DNA of 15,054 nt from Pseudomonadota bacterium. Lineage in GTDB: Bacteria > Pseudomonadota > Alphaproteobacteria > RF32 > CAG-239. Positions 7,456 to 14,549 of the stretch are shown piece by piece. The first letter of the stretch is position 1, and the number at the start of each line of letters is the position of its first letter. The notes beneath the pieces were generated by a model that ran no database searches, was not told the DNA's origin, and saw only the letters and a program-made list of their open reading frames with translations. Location: contig JAJWCP010000020.1 in the NCBI GenBank assembly GCA_021617435.1, forward strand, positions 1 to 15,054. Direction: 5' to 3'. The position numbers and the translations under genes are program-made.

Positions 7456-7486
7456 TTTAAGCAAAACAGATTAGTGGAGAACAATT

Positions 7487-8221
7487 ATGAATAAAAAAAC
7501 GGTGGCTATTTTGTGTTTGGGTTTGATGGTGATTGTGGCGGTCGGAGTGCGTAAATTGGTGTTTAATCCGCCCTTTATGTATGCCGCCACACTTGAAACA
7601 ACTAAAGTTTTTGTTGCCTCTAAAGTTACTTCCGATATTGTTGCGCTGCCGGTGTATGAAGGCGATGAAGTTAAATCAGGGCAAGAAATTGCCGAGCTGA
7701 GTTGTGATACCTATAAAGTTTTAGCCCGCCAGATTAATAACGATTTTGAGCGCGCTGCCGCATTAGTTAAAAAAGGTCATATTTCGCAGGCTGATTATGA
7801 TGTTGCCGAACGCAATAAACGCGATAACGATTTGAAGCTTGAATGGTGCCATATTAAATCGCCGTTAAATGGTATTGTTATTACCAAATACAAAGAAATC
7901 GGTGAAATTGCCGCTGCCGGCGAAAGTATTGTTTCCGTTGTTAATCCGTATGATGTTTGGGCTTATTTTTACGTTCCGCACAATGAAATATACCGCCTCA
8001 AAGTAGGGCAAAAAATCACGGCGGTTTTACCTGAAGATAACAACCGCAAATTTATCGGGCATATTATCAAAATCAGCGAAGAGGCTGAGTTTACGCCTAA
8101 AAATGTGCAAACCCGCGATGAACGCACTCGTTTGGTATACGGCGTTAAAGTTCAGTTTGAAAACCCTGATTTAATCTTAAAATCGGGTATGACTCTGGAA
8201 AGCGCCTTAAATAATGAATGA
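7487..8221 (+). CDS. HlyD-family membrane fusion protein (YbhG-like), short hairpin
   Basis: This periplasmic adaptor, anchored by one N-terminal membrane helix (about 5-24), probably links the ABC-2 permeases to the outer membrane. The 244 residues contain the first half-lipoyl segment (VYEGDEVKSGQEIAELSC), a very short helical hairpin (about 74-119), the second half (IKSPLNGIVITKYKEIGEIAAAGESIVSV, 123-152) and a beta-barrel/membrane-proximal part. The hairpin keeps the usual turn segment AALVKKGHISQADYDVAE but lacks most of the heptads normally on each side, so the protein is some 80-90 residues shorter than E. coli YbhG. C73 and C121 flank the hairpin base and could form a disulfide. It overlaps the first ATPase gene by 8 bases. 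Confidence 0.85.
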   Translation: MNKKTVAILCLGLMVIVAVGVRKLVFNPPFMYAATLETTKVFVASKVTSDIVALPVYEGDEVKSGQEIAELSCDTYKVLARQINNDFERAAALVKKGHISQADYDVAERNKRDNDLKLEWCHIKSPLNGIVITKYKEIGEIAAAGESIVSVVNPYDVWAYFYVPHNEIYRLKVGQKITAVLPEDNNRKFIGHIIKISEEAEFTPKNVQTRDERTRLVYGVKVQFENPDLILKSGMTLESALNNE

Positions 8222-8942
8222 TGTTTTAATTAAAGTTGACGGTTTAAGCAAAAGTTTTGGCGATATTCAGGCGCTGAAAAATGTTTCTATGAACTTTGCA
8301 ACCGGCAAACTTTACGGCATTATCGGTCCGGCCGGCGCCGGCAAAACTACCTTGTTCCGCATTATGCTCGGTTTAATGCACGCCGATTCCGGAAAAATAA
8401 TGTATGTAAATAACGGCAACAGCCTTACTGTTGAAAAGTTTCGGGAGCAAACGGCTTATATGCCGCAAACCCAAAGCCTTTACGCCGATTTATCGGTTGA
8501 AGAACATCTCGCGTTTTTTAAAGACTTATATTCAATAGCGCCTGATGTGTATCAGCATAAAAAAGCGGAGCTTTTGCAAATGACGCGGCTTGACAAGTTT
8601 TTAGACCGTCCGGCCGGCAAACTTTCGGGCGGTATGTATAAAAAGTTAGGCTTAATGTGCGCTCTTTTGCGCTCGCCCAAGGTAATGCTGCTTGATGAGC
8701 CGACCAACGGGGTTGATCCCATCAGCCGCCGCGAATTTTGGGAGATGTTGCACACTTCCGTTGAACAAGGTATTTTGGTGATAATGACCACGGCTTATAT
8801 GGACGAGGCCGAACGCTGCGGCGAAGTGGTGCTGATGGAGCAGGGCAATGTTTTAGGTTGCGGCGAACCGCGAGAGTTATTAAATGAGGCGGGAGTTTCC
8901 GGCTTTGACGAGTTGTTTTTACGGCGCGGAGGCGTTAAATGA
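8214..8942 (+). CDS. ABC transporter ATPase, first half of a split YbhF (no H-loop His)
   Basis: This is a 242-residue nucleotide-binding subunit of a drug/ABC-2-type exporter. Walker A is GPAGAGKT (38-45), the Q-loop is YMPQTQ (Q85), the signature is LSGGM (137-141), and Walker B is VMLLDE (157-162) followed by the D-loop GVDP. The switch (H-loop) motif, normally TTHYMDEA, reads TTAYMDEA: residue 194 is alanine (codon GCT, 8793-8795). From memory, the first domain of the fused E. coli YbhF also lacks this His, and it shares GVDPISRRE, so this gene matches YbhF domain 1. It overlaps the fusion protein gene by 8 bases and the second ATPase gene by 4. Confidence 0.92.
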   Translation: MNDVLIKVDGLSKSFGDIQALKNVSMNFATGKLYGIIGPAGAGKTTLFRIMLGLMHADSGKIMYVNNGNSLTVEKFREQTAYMPQTQSLYADLSVEEHLAFFKDLYSIAPDVYQHKKAELLQMTRLDKFLDRPAGKLSGGMYKKLGLMCALLRSPKVMLLDEPTNGVDPISRREFWEMLHTSVEQGILVIMTTAYMDEAERCGEVVLMEQGNVLGCGEPRELLNEAGVSGFDELFLRRGGVK

Positions 8943-9850
8943 GCGAACCGATTGTAGATGTGCGTAATTTGTCGGTTAAGTTCGGCGATTTTTATGCCGT
9001 TAAACATATTTCATTTGCCGTAAACGCCGGTGAAATATTCGGCTTTTTGGGCGCAAACGGCGCCGGTAAAACCACCACGATTCGCGTATTGTGCGGATTA
9101 CTGCCGGCTTCAGAGGGCGAGGTTATTATTGACGGGGTTAAATTTGTTGCCGGCAAAGAAAATTTAATTAAGCAAAAAGTCGGGTATATGTCGCAACGCT
9201 TTACGCTTTATGACGACCTCTCAATCAAAGAAAACATGGATTTTGCCGCCGGTATTCGCCGTTTGGACAGGCATGAATATGAACAACAGCGCCGTAAATT
9301 GCTTGATTTTATTGATTTCAGGCAAAATCTTTCCACGGTGGTTAAAGATTTACCCGACGGGGTTAAACAAGAAATTGCCCTGTGTCAGTCGCTTTTGCAT
9401 AATCCGACAATTGTGTTTTTAGATGAACCGACCGCCGGTGTTGCACCTTCCGCCCGCTATCGGTTTTGGCAGCTGATTAGAGCGCTTGCCGATTCAGGCA
9501 AAACCATTTTTGTAACCACTCATTATATGGACGAGGCTGAAAATTGCGGGCGTATTGCTTTAATGCGCTCCGGTGAGCTGATTGAAAACGATTCGCCGGC
9601 TAAGCTTAAAGCCAAAACATTTTCAAGGCAAATGTATAATTTAACGCCGCATAACAATAACGTCCGATTGCCAAACCGCTCTGATTTTGCGGTATGGGAG
9701 CCGTACGGACAGCATTATCACGCCGTTTTCAAAGATGACGCCGCCGAAGCCCGCTTGCTCCCAATACTGAAAAAAAGTTTTATGATTGAAAAAATAAACC
9801 CGTCGCTTGAAGACGTGTTTATCCGCGTGGTGGAAGGAGCAACCCGATGA
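8939..9850 (+). CDS. ABC transporter ATPase, second half of a split YbhF (degenerate signature)
   Basis: This 303-residue nucleotide-binding subunit has an intact Walker A (GANGAGKT, 38-45), Q-loop (YMSQ, Q86), Walker B (IVFLDE, 158-163) and H-loop (TTHYMDEA, H195). The signature reads LPDGV (138-142) instead of LSGGQ, and the D-loop reads GVAP instead of GVDP (A169, codon 9443-9445). The C-terminal 80 residues form an extension ending in the family-typical PSLEDVFIRVV. In an ABC dimer the signature and D-loop of one subunit act on the other subunit's Walker A. Paired with the previous gene product, this gives one canonical and one degenerate ATP site. It overlaps both neighbours by 4 bases, so near-equal synthesis is likely. 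Confidence 0.92.
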   Translation: MSEPIVDVRNLSVKFGDFYAVKHISFAVNAGEIFGFLGANGAGKTTTIRVLCGLLPASEGEVIIDGVKFVAGKENLIKQKVGYMSQRFTLYDDLSIKENMDFAAGIRRLDRHEYEQQRRKLLDFIDFRQNLSTVVKDLPDGVKQEIALCQSLLHNPTIVFLDEPTAGVAPSARYRFWQLIRALADSGKTIFVTTHYMDEAENCGRIALMRSGELIENDSPAKLKAKTFSRQMYNLTPHNNNVRLPNRSDFAVWEPYGQHYHAVFKDDAAEARLLPILKKSFMIEKINPSLEDVFIRVVEGATR

Positions 9851-10968
9851 TAAACTTTTCATATCGCCGCGCCCGTGCCGTTTTCAGCAAAGAGTTTAAG
9901 CATATTTTTCGTGATCCGTTTACTTTAATGATGGCGTTGCTGTTGCCGTTTTTGATTGTTTTGATTTTGGGCAACTCCATTGAGTTTAATATTCAGTCAA
10001 TTGATTTGGCGTATATGGACCATGACCGCACTCCGGCTTCCCGCAAATTGGTTGAAACTTTCGGCAGCTCGGATTATTTTCGCCCTTATGCGGTTGAAAC
10101 GCCGGAGCAGGGGTTTGACGATGTTGTTTCAGAGCACGCCAAAGCCATGCTTATAATTCCGCCTCATTTTGAAAAAGATTTTGTGGCAAAATCTGACGCT
10201 AATGTGCAAATTTTGTTGGACGGCGCCGATAACTCGTCTATTTCCGCTATCAGCAATTATTTAAACACCATCAATACCGACGCCGTATATAAAATTAAAG
10301 ACATACCGCCGCAAGCCGGTAATTTGCTGCAATTTAAAACCCGTTATATGTTTAACCCCGAGCTTAACTCGCGTTGGTTTTCAATTCCGGGGATAACCGC
10401 GGTGATTATCGCGCTAGTGGCTATTATGCTGACCGCGCTCACTATTTGCAAAGAATGGGAGCAGGGCTCAATGGAAATGTTGCTTTCAACGCCGGTTACA
10501 TCGCTTGAAATTATGTTCGGCAAACTGCTTCCGTATGCGGTTTTAAGCTTTTGCGGCTTTATCATTGTGTATTTGGCGGCGTGCATAATTTTCGGGATTC
10601 CGTTTAACGGCAGCTATGCAATTTTAATTACCGGCACATTGTTGTTTATTTTTGACTATTTGGCGCTTGGACTGTATATATCGGTAATCAGCCACGAACA
10701 GCAGGTTGCAGTGCAGTATGCCGCCGCTGTCGGATTGCTGCCGACGGCGTTGCTTTCCGGCTTTATCTTTCCGATTCAGTATATGCCTGAGGTGTTTCAG
10801 TGGGTTTCGGCAATTTTTCCGGCGCGTTTTTATATTGAAATTTCGCGCGACCAATTTTTAAAAGCTAGCTCATTTACTGATTTATGGGTGCCGTTTGCAG
10901 CGCTTTTCATACAAGCGGCAGTGTTGATGAGCGCTTGTATTTGGCGTTTTAGGAGAACACTGGAATGA
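9847..10968 (+). CDS. ABC-2 type permease (YbhS-like)
   Basis: This 373-residue integral membrane subunit has the ABC-2 layout: a first membrane helix at about 25-43 (LMMALLLPFLIVLILG), a long periplasmic domain (45-175), then five hydrophobic helices from about 178 to 370. The coupling segment CKEWEQGSMEMLLSTPVTSLEIMFGKLLPY is the characteristic E-x-G-T/S-x-E-x-L element. The N-terminal FSKEFKHIFRDP is the usual amphipathic entry helix. With the second permease it should form the heterodimeric export channel. The ATG overlaps the second ATPase gene by four bases. The substrate is unknown; the E. coli counterpart has been linked to drug efflux and cation transport. Confidence 0.92.
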   Translation: MINFSYRRARAVFSKEFKHIFRDPFTLMMALLLPFLIVLILGNSIEFNIQSIDLAYMDHDRTPASRKLVETFGSSDYFRPYAVETPEQGFDDVVSEHAKAMLIIPPHFEKDFVAKSDANVQILLDGADNSSISAISNYLNTINTDAVYKIKDIPPQAGNLLQFKTRYMFNPELNSRWFSIPGITAVIIALVAIMLTALTICKEWEQGSMEMLLSTPVTSLEIMFGKLLPYAVLSFCGFIIVYLAACIIFGIPFNGSYAILITGTLLFIFDYLALGLYISVISHEQQVAVQYAAAVGLLPTALLSGFIFPIQYMPEVFQWVSAIFPARFYIEISRDQFLKASSFTDLWVPFAALFIQAAVLMSACIWRFRRTLE

Positions 10969-12053
10969 TATTGTGGAGCTTTATAAAAAAAGAACTTATC
11001 GCTCTTTTGCGTGATCCGGTTATGCTTGCCGCTATTATGATTATTCCGATGATTCAAGTGGTGGTGTTAAGTCAGGCCATAACGGTTGAGGCGCGTAATT
11101 TGCACATGGCGATAGACACTAAAACCGATGATTATGTAATGAACCGCATTTATGACCACGCACTTGGCTCCGGTTGGTTTGTTAAAGTTGCGCCCATGCA
11201 AGAGAGCGCAGTGACGGCGGTGCAATCGGGTAAGGCCGACGTTGCCGTTATTGCGCCGGAAGGCGGTTTAACCAAAAGTTTGCTCCGCGGCGAAGGACAA
11301 ATTCAAATTTTAATAGACGCGACCAATGTGCTTAAAGCCCAAAGCATAGAGGCATATTTACAAGGCATTGTCAGCAAGGTTTTGCAAGAAGAAATGCACG
11401 TTGCGGCAAGCCGCCCGATTAGCTTTAAAACTCGTATTTTGTTTAATCCGCAACTTGATACTCAGCATTTTATCATTCCTGCTATTTTGGCTATTTTGGT
11501 ACTGATGTGTCTGCTGACTTTAACTTGTGTTTCCATCACGCGTGAAAAAGAAAACGGCACGATTGAAACCCTTATTTCGGCGCCGATTTCAAAATACGAT
11601 ATTATTTTGGGCAAAACTCTTCCGTACATTTTGGTGGCTCTGATTAATTTATTTTTAATTCAAAGTATCGGTATTTTGCTGTTTGATTTACCGTTTAAGG
11701 GTTCGTTTGTTATGTTTATGGCGTCATTTTTAAGTTTTTGTTTTCCGGCAACCGCTATGGCGGTTTGGCTTGCAACCTATACTAAAACGCAACAACAGGC
11801 TATGCTCGGTATGATGATAATTTTATTTTTATCTTTAATGCTTTCCGGTGCTTTGTTCCCGATTGAAAATATGCCGCAAGTTTTGCAATATGTGGCTAAA
11901 GTAAATCCGCTTACTCACTTTACTTATTTGGTGCGCAACATTATCTTAAAAGGCGCGGGGTGGAGTTACTTTGCTTGGCACGCCGGTGTGATGTTCGGAT
12001 TTGGGTTGGTTGTATGGATAGCGGCAATTAAACGTTTTAAAACCACATTGTAA
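10965..12053 (+). CDS. ABC-2 type permease (YbhR-like)
   Basis: The 362-residue partner of the preceding permease has the same layout. An entry helix (FIKKELIALLRDP) leads to helix 1 at about 20-37, a periplasmic domain follows (40-165), and five helices lie from about 168 to 355. The coupling segment is TREKENGTIETLISAPISKYDIILGKTLPY. Overlap with the upstream permease is four bases (ATGA). It is the last gene of the operon, and no terminator separates it from the mltG promoter that starts 9 bases after the stop. No outer membrane TolC-like channel gene is in the operon, so a channel encoded elsewhere would have to be used. Confidence 0.92.
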   Translation: MILWSFIKKELIALLRDPVMLAAIMIIPMIQVVVLSQAITVEARNLHMAIDTKTDDYVMNRIYDHALGSGWFVKVAPMQESAVTAVQSGKADVAVIAPEGGLTKSLLRGEGQIQILIDATNVLKAQSIEAYLQGIVSKVLQEEMHVAASRPISFKTRILFNPQLDTQHFIIPAILAILVLMCLLTLTCVSITREKENGTIETLISAPISKYDIILGKTLPYILVALINLFLIQSIGILLFDLPFKGSFVMFMASFLSFCFPATAMAVWLATYTKTQQQAMLGMMIILFLSLMLSGALFPIENMPQVLQYVAKVNPLTHFTYLVRNIILKGAGWSYFAWHAGVMFGFGLVVWIAAIKRFKTTL

Positions 12054-12061
12054 GCGCAAAC

Positions 12062-12090
12062 TTGACAATGCTCGCACTTTTAAGTAATCT
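12062..12090 (+). promoter_or_regulatory. Promoter of mltG
   Basis: There is a perfect TTGACA -35 (12062-12067), an exact 17-base spacer and a TAATCT -10 (12085-12090). The leader is about 15 bases and contains the AAGGAAG Shine-Dalgarno (12101-12107). This is the closest match to the sigma-70 consensus in the window. Confidence 0.8.
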
Positions 12091-12111
12091 GCTTAAAAAC
12101 AAGGAAGATTG

Positions 12112-13074
12112 ATGAAAAATATTTTGTATAAAACTCTGGCTGTGGTGTTTGCCTTGCAAATTCCGGCAAGTTATATTGTTTGGCAAGCGGATAATCCGTT
12201 GCCGATAACCGAACCGGTGGTCGTTGAAATGCCCAAAGGCGGCAATATTACCGCTTTGGCCAAAAATCTGCAAAAAGAAGGGATTGTAAAGTATCCTCTA
12301 TGGGTAAGGCTTGTGTCAAGATTACATGGCTATGATCGCCGCTTAAAAGCTGGTGAATATCAGCTGGTTGCCGGAATGTCTTTAATGGACGTGCTTGATA
12401 AAGTTTCATCGGGAAAGGTGGTTTTGCATCGCTTAACTTTGCCGGAAGGCTTAACCACGGCGCAAATGTTAAAACTGATTGCAAATGACGATATGTTAAG
12501 CGGCGAAATTACTGAGCCGGTTAAAGAGGGTGAAATGCTACCCGAAACCTATACTTTCCATAAAAACGCATCGCGTGATGAAGTTATCAGGCAGGCTAAA
12601 TCTGCTTTACAAAAAGCGCTTGAAAAAGCATGGAACGGGCGCGCGGAAAATTTACCGCTCAATTCGCCTGATGAATTGTTGACTTTGGCTTCAATCATTG
12701 AAAAAGAAACTTCCGTTACTTCTGAACGCGGTAAAATAGCCTCTGTTTTCATTAATCGGCTCAACAAGGGTATGCTGCTGCAAACTGACCCGACGGTTAT
12801 ATACGCCATAACTGAGGGCAAGTCTGATTTGGGGCGCTCACTAAAACGTTCTGATTTATCAATAGACAGTCCGTATAACACCTACAAATATGCAGGTCTG
12901 CCGCCAACCCCGATTTGCAATGCCGGATTGCAGGCGTTGCAAGCCGCCGCGCATCCTGAAGACACGCCGTATTTATATTTTGTGGCAAGCGGCGACGGTG
13001 ATCATAATTTTGCCACCAACCTAAACGAGCATAATCGCAATGTGCAAAGTTGGCTTGCTAAAATCAGACAATAA
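12112..13074 (+). CDS. mltG: Endolytic murein transglycosylase MltG
   Basis: MltG is an inner-membrane enzyme that cuts nascent glycan strands in the periplasm and is thought to end their elongation. The 320 residues show an N-terminal membrane anchor (about 4-24), then a LysM-like domain (KGGNITALAKNLQKEGIV). The YceG/MltG catalytic domain follows, with PETYTFHKNAS (144-154), LASIIEKET (192-200) carrying the conserved catalytic Glu E197, QTDPTVIYAIT and SPYNTYKYAGLPPTPICNPG-like text near the end (here CNAG). The frame has a TTG directly before the ATG; the ATG at 12112 is preferred because AAGGAAG ends four bases ahead. It has its own promoter and ends in a shared terminator. In many bacteria mltG lies by tmk or fabF; here it follows an ABC exporter. 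Confidence 0.95.
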   Translation: MKNILYKTLAVVFALQIPASYIVWQADNPLPITEPVVVEMPKGGNITALAKNLQKEGIVKYPLWVRLVSRLHGYDRRLKAGEYQLVAGMSLMDVLDKVSSGKVVLHRLTLPEGLTTAQMLKLIANDDMLSGEITEPVKEGEMLPETYTFHKNASRDEVIRQAKSALQKALEKAWNGRAENLPLNSPDELLTLASIIEKETSVTSERGKIASVFINRLNKGMLLQTDPTVIYAITEGKSDLGRSLKRSDLSIDSPYNTYKYAGLPPTPICNAGLQALQAAAHPEDTPYLYFVASGDGDHNFATNLNEHNRNVQSWLAKIRQ

Positions 13075-13080
13075 AAACAT

Positions 13081-13118
13081 AAACTTAACGCCTCCCGTAA
13101 ATGAGAGGCGTTAAGTTT
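13081..13118. terminator. Bidirectional terminator between mltG and mscL
   Basis: A perfect 14-bp stem is formed by AAACTTAACGCCTC (13081-13094) and its exact complement (13105-13118), with a 10-base loop. A T-rich tail follows on the minus strand side, and a weaker A/T tail on the plus side. It lies between the convergent stop codons of mltG and mscL. Confidence 0.9.
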
Positions 13119-13133
13119 AAGATAAATAAGCAA

Positions 13134-13625
13134 TTATTTATGATTTTTGCCGTCAAGTTCTGAGGTGCAGTTCGGGCAACGACAAGCGTCAAGCGGAATT
13201 TCAGTGCAGCAGAACGGGCATTTTTTAGTAGTCGGAGTGGCAGCGGCTTCTTCTTTCTTTTCTGCGGCAAGCATTTTTTCTTGCAAGGTGTTAATGGCTT
13301 TAATCAAAATAAATACGGCAAACGCCACAATGATAAAGCTGATGGTTGCGTTTAAGAACATGCCGATATTCATGGTAACGGCACCGGCTTTTTGAGCCGC
13401 TTCCAACGAAACATACGGACCGGCAACGGCGCCGTCATGCAAAACAATAAATAAGTTTGCAAAATCAACTTTGCCAAGTAATAAACCTATCGGCGGCATT
13501 AAAATATCTTTAACCAGCGAGTCAACAATTTTACCGAAAGCGGCACCGATAATGATACCTACAGCCATGTCAATTACGTTGCCGCGCATGGCAAATTTTT
13601 TAAATTCATTTATGAATTTTTTCAT
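13134..13625 (-). CDS. mscL: Large-conductance mechanosensitive channel MscL with C-terminal zinc ribbon
   Basis: This inner-membrane channel opens under membrane tension to release solutes in osmotic downshock. The 163 residues start with the classic FINEFKKFAMRGNVIDMAVG, then TM1 (about 17-46, with IIIGAAFGKIVDSLV), a periplasmic loop, TM2 (about 87-111) and the cytoplasmic bundle KAINTLQEKMLAAEKKEE. The tail adds a Cys-rich ribbon: C136-x2-C139 and C150-x2-C153, with extra C140 and C148. Zinc-ribbon tails occur on some MscL proteins but are absent in E. coli. The open frame extends 19 codons upstream, but AAGGAG lies 6 bases before the ATG at 13625, which gives the canonical N-terminus. 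Confidence 0.95.
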   Translation of the reverse strand: MKKFINEFKKFAMRGNVIDMAVGIIIGAAFGKIVDSLVKDILMPPIGLLLGKVDFANLFIVLHDGAVAGPYVSLEAAQKAGAVTMNIGMFLNATISFIIVAFAVFILIKAINTLQEKMLAAEKKEEAAATPTTKKCPFCCTEIPLDACRCPNCTSELDGKNHK

Positions 13626-13654
13626 GATTTTCTCCTTAAATTGATGATAACGAC

Positions 13655-13682
13655 AGAGTACGAATAATTCACCAAAAGTCAA
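13655..13682 (-). promoter_or_regulatory. Candidate promoter for mscL
   Basis: On the minus strand there is a TTGACT -35 (13677-13682), a 16-base spacer and a TACTCT -10 (13655-13660). The -35 is good and the -10 is weak. It lies in the 97 bases between the prepilin stop and the mscL ATG. Confidence 0.45.
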
Positions 13683-13722
13683 TAGGTTAATTTAAGCAGC
13701 TTTGTAATTCGGGGATTTAAAA

Positions 13723-14547
13723 CTATTTAACGGCTTTGGTGATAAAATATATACGGCAGAAATCACGTTCGCATTTATCGCAGGCGGAATATATATCAGT
13801 TAAGCTCAAATCGCGCAAACATTTTACATTTGACGAGCAAGATGTATCGCCGTAAAATTGTCCGTAAATTTTTTGTTCAATATTATTATCAGGGTCTGCC
13901 GCGTAATCGGTTTGCAAATAATATAAATCAGCTTTCCATTCTTTGCCCACATTCAGTAAAGCATGGCAAATTTCGGTTTGCTTTTGATTATAACTCCACC
14001 CGAAACTGATACCGATGCTGTTGTTGCTCCTGAAAAGCCAAATCCTATTTCCAAAGCTGTCGTGAATATAATCTGAATTTTCTGGGTCAGCGGTAAAGCC
14101 GTCAGGTATCCAGCCTGCGTTTATAAAAGTTTTTGTAGTTGGGGTAGAGGTAGTAAAGCTATTGCCGTTTAAGTGATTTTTTTCTATAATAGTTGCAATT
14201 AACTGATTGGCAGAATTGGTAACCAGATTGAGCTTATATTTCATCATCGCCTTGGAGTAACCGGCGATAGCGCCGATGCTAAGCACGCCTATGATAGCCA
14301 GAACGCCGAGCATTTCCACCATAGACCGACCTGAATAAATGTTGTCATTCTCAAACTTGAGCGATGCGTCCTTCCCCTTTCTGTCACCATCGGGCTTGAC
14401 CCGATGGTCCAGGTCAAACCACTTAGCAAATTTGCCCCACCTGGATATTCGGGTCAAGCCCGAATATGACAACATAGAGGTGGACTGATGTTTTACGTCG
14501 GAGTGTGACAAAGTATGGTGTAAAAAGCGGCTAAAATCTGATTTCAT
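13723..14547 (-). CDS. Type IV prepilin-like protein with a repeat-expanded leader
   Basis: The 274-residue product carries a class III (prepilin) signal at residues 72-100: SGRSMVEMLGVLAIIGVLSIGAIAGY in shape, with predicted cleavage after G73, Glu at +5 (E78) and a hydrophobic N-terminal helix. The C-terminal domain (about 105-274) is pilin-like, has six cysteines (C194, 237, 243, 256, 259, 264) and several aromatic-rich strands. It is probably a pilin or pseudopilin of a type IV pilus or secretion apparatus. The leader is 73 residues, whereas prepilin leaders are usually under about 30. Residues 25-70 are encoded by a palindromic element (14339-14475). The ATG at 14547 has GAGGAG eight bases upstream, inside a hairpin. 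No pilus assembly genes lie nearby. Confidence 0.85.
   Translation of the reverse strand: MKSDFSRFLHHTLSHSDVKHQSTSMLSYSGLTRISRWGKFAKWFDLDHRVKPDGDRKGKDASLKFENDNIYSGRSMVEMLGVLAIIGVLSIGAIAGYSKAMMKYKLNLVTNSANQLIATIIEKNHLNGNSFTTSTPTTKTFINAGWIPDGFTADPENSDYIHDSFGNRIWLFRSNNSIGISFGWSYNQKQTEICHALLNVGKEWKADLYYLQTDYAADPDNNIEQKIYGQFYGDTSCSSNVKCLRDLSLTDIYSACDKCERDFCRIYFITKAVK
14339..14475. mobile_element. 137-bp palindromic (RPE/MITE-like) element inside the prepilin gene
   Basis: Terminal inverted repeats ATGTTGTCAT (14339-14348) and ATGACAACAT (14466-14475) are exact. Inside are two hairpins with 9-bp arms and 5-base loops, 14386-14408 and 14445-14467. Their cores (TCGGGCTTGACCCGA and TCGGGTCAAGCCCGA) are reverse complements of each other. 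A further 7-bp inverted pair lies at 14408-14414/14439-14445, around a central GCAAATTTGC (14426-14435). No transposase is encoded and I see no clear target duplication. On the minus strand it encodes residues 25-70 of the prepilin, including SGLTRISRWGKFAKW and DLDHRVKPDGDR. Peptides of this kind are typical of palindromic elements that insert in alphaproteobacterial genes (compare Rickettsia RPE). Confidence 0.88.
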
Positions 14548-14549
14548 AA

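Noticed and set aside
7487..12053. The ABC operon as a defence or toxin-export (bacteriocin) system
   Set aside because: No precursor peptide, immunity gene, peptidase domain or modification enzyme is present. The gene set and motifs match a YbhGFSR-type exporter.
12549..12881. 110-codon open frame on the minus strand inside mltG
   Set aside because: It lies wholly opposite a clear mltG reading frame and has no family-like sequence or Shine-Dalgarno. A shadow frame, like the other frames opposite asnS, rpoH and the ABC genes.
14339..14475. Palindromic element as a transcription terminator or CRISPR-like array
   Set aside because: It lies within the coding frame, lacks T-tails and regular spacers, and has terminal inverted repeats, which fit a mobile palindromic element better.
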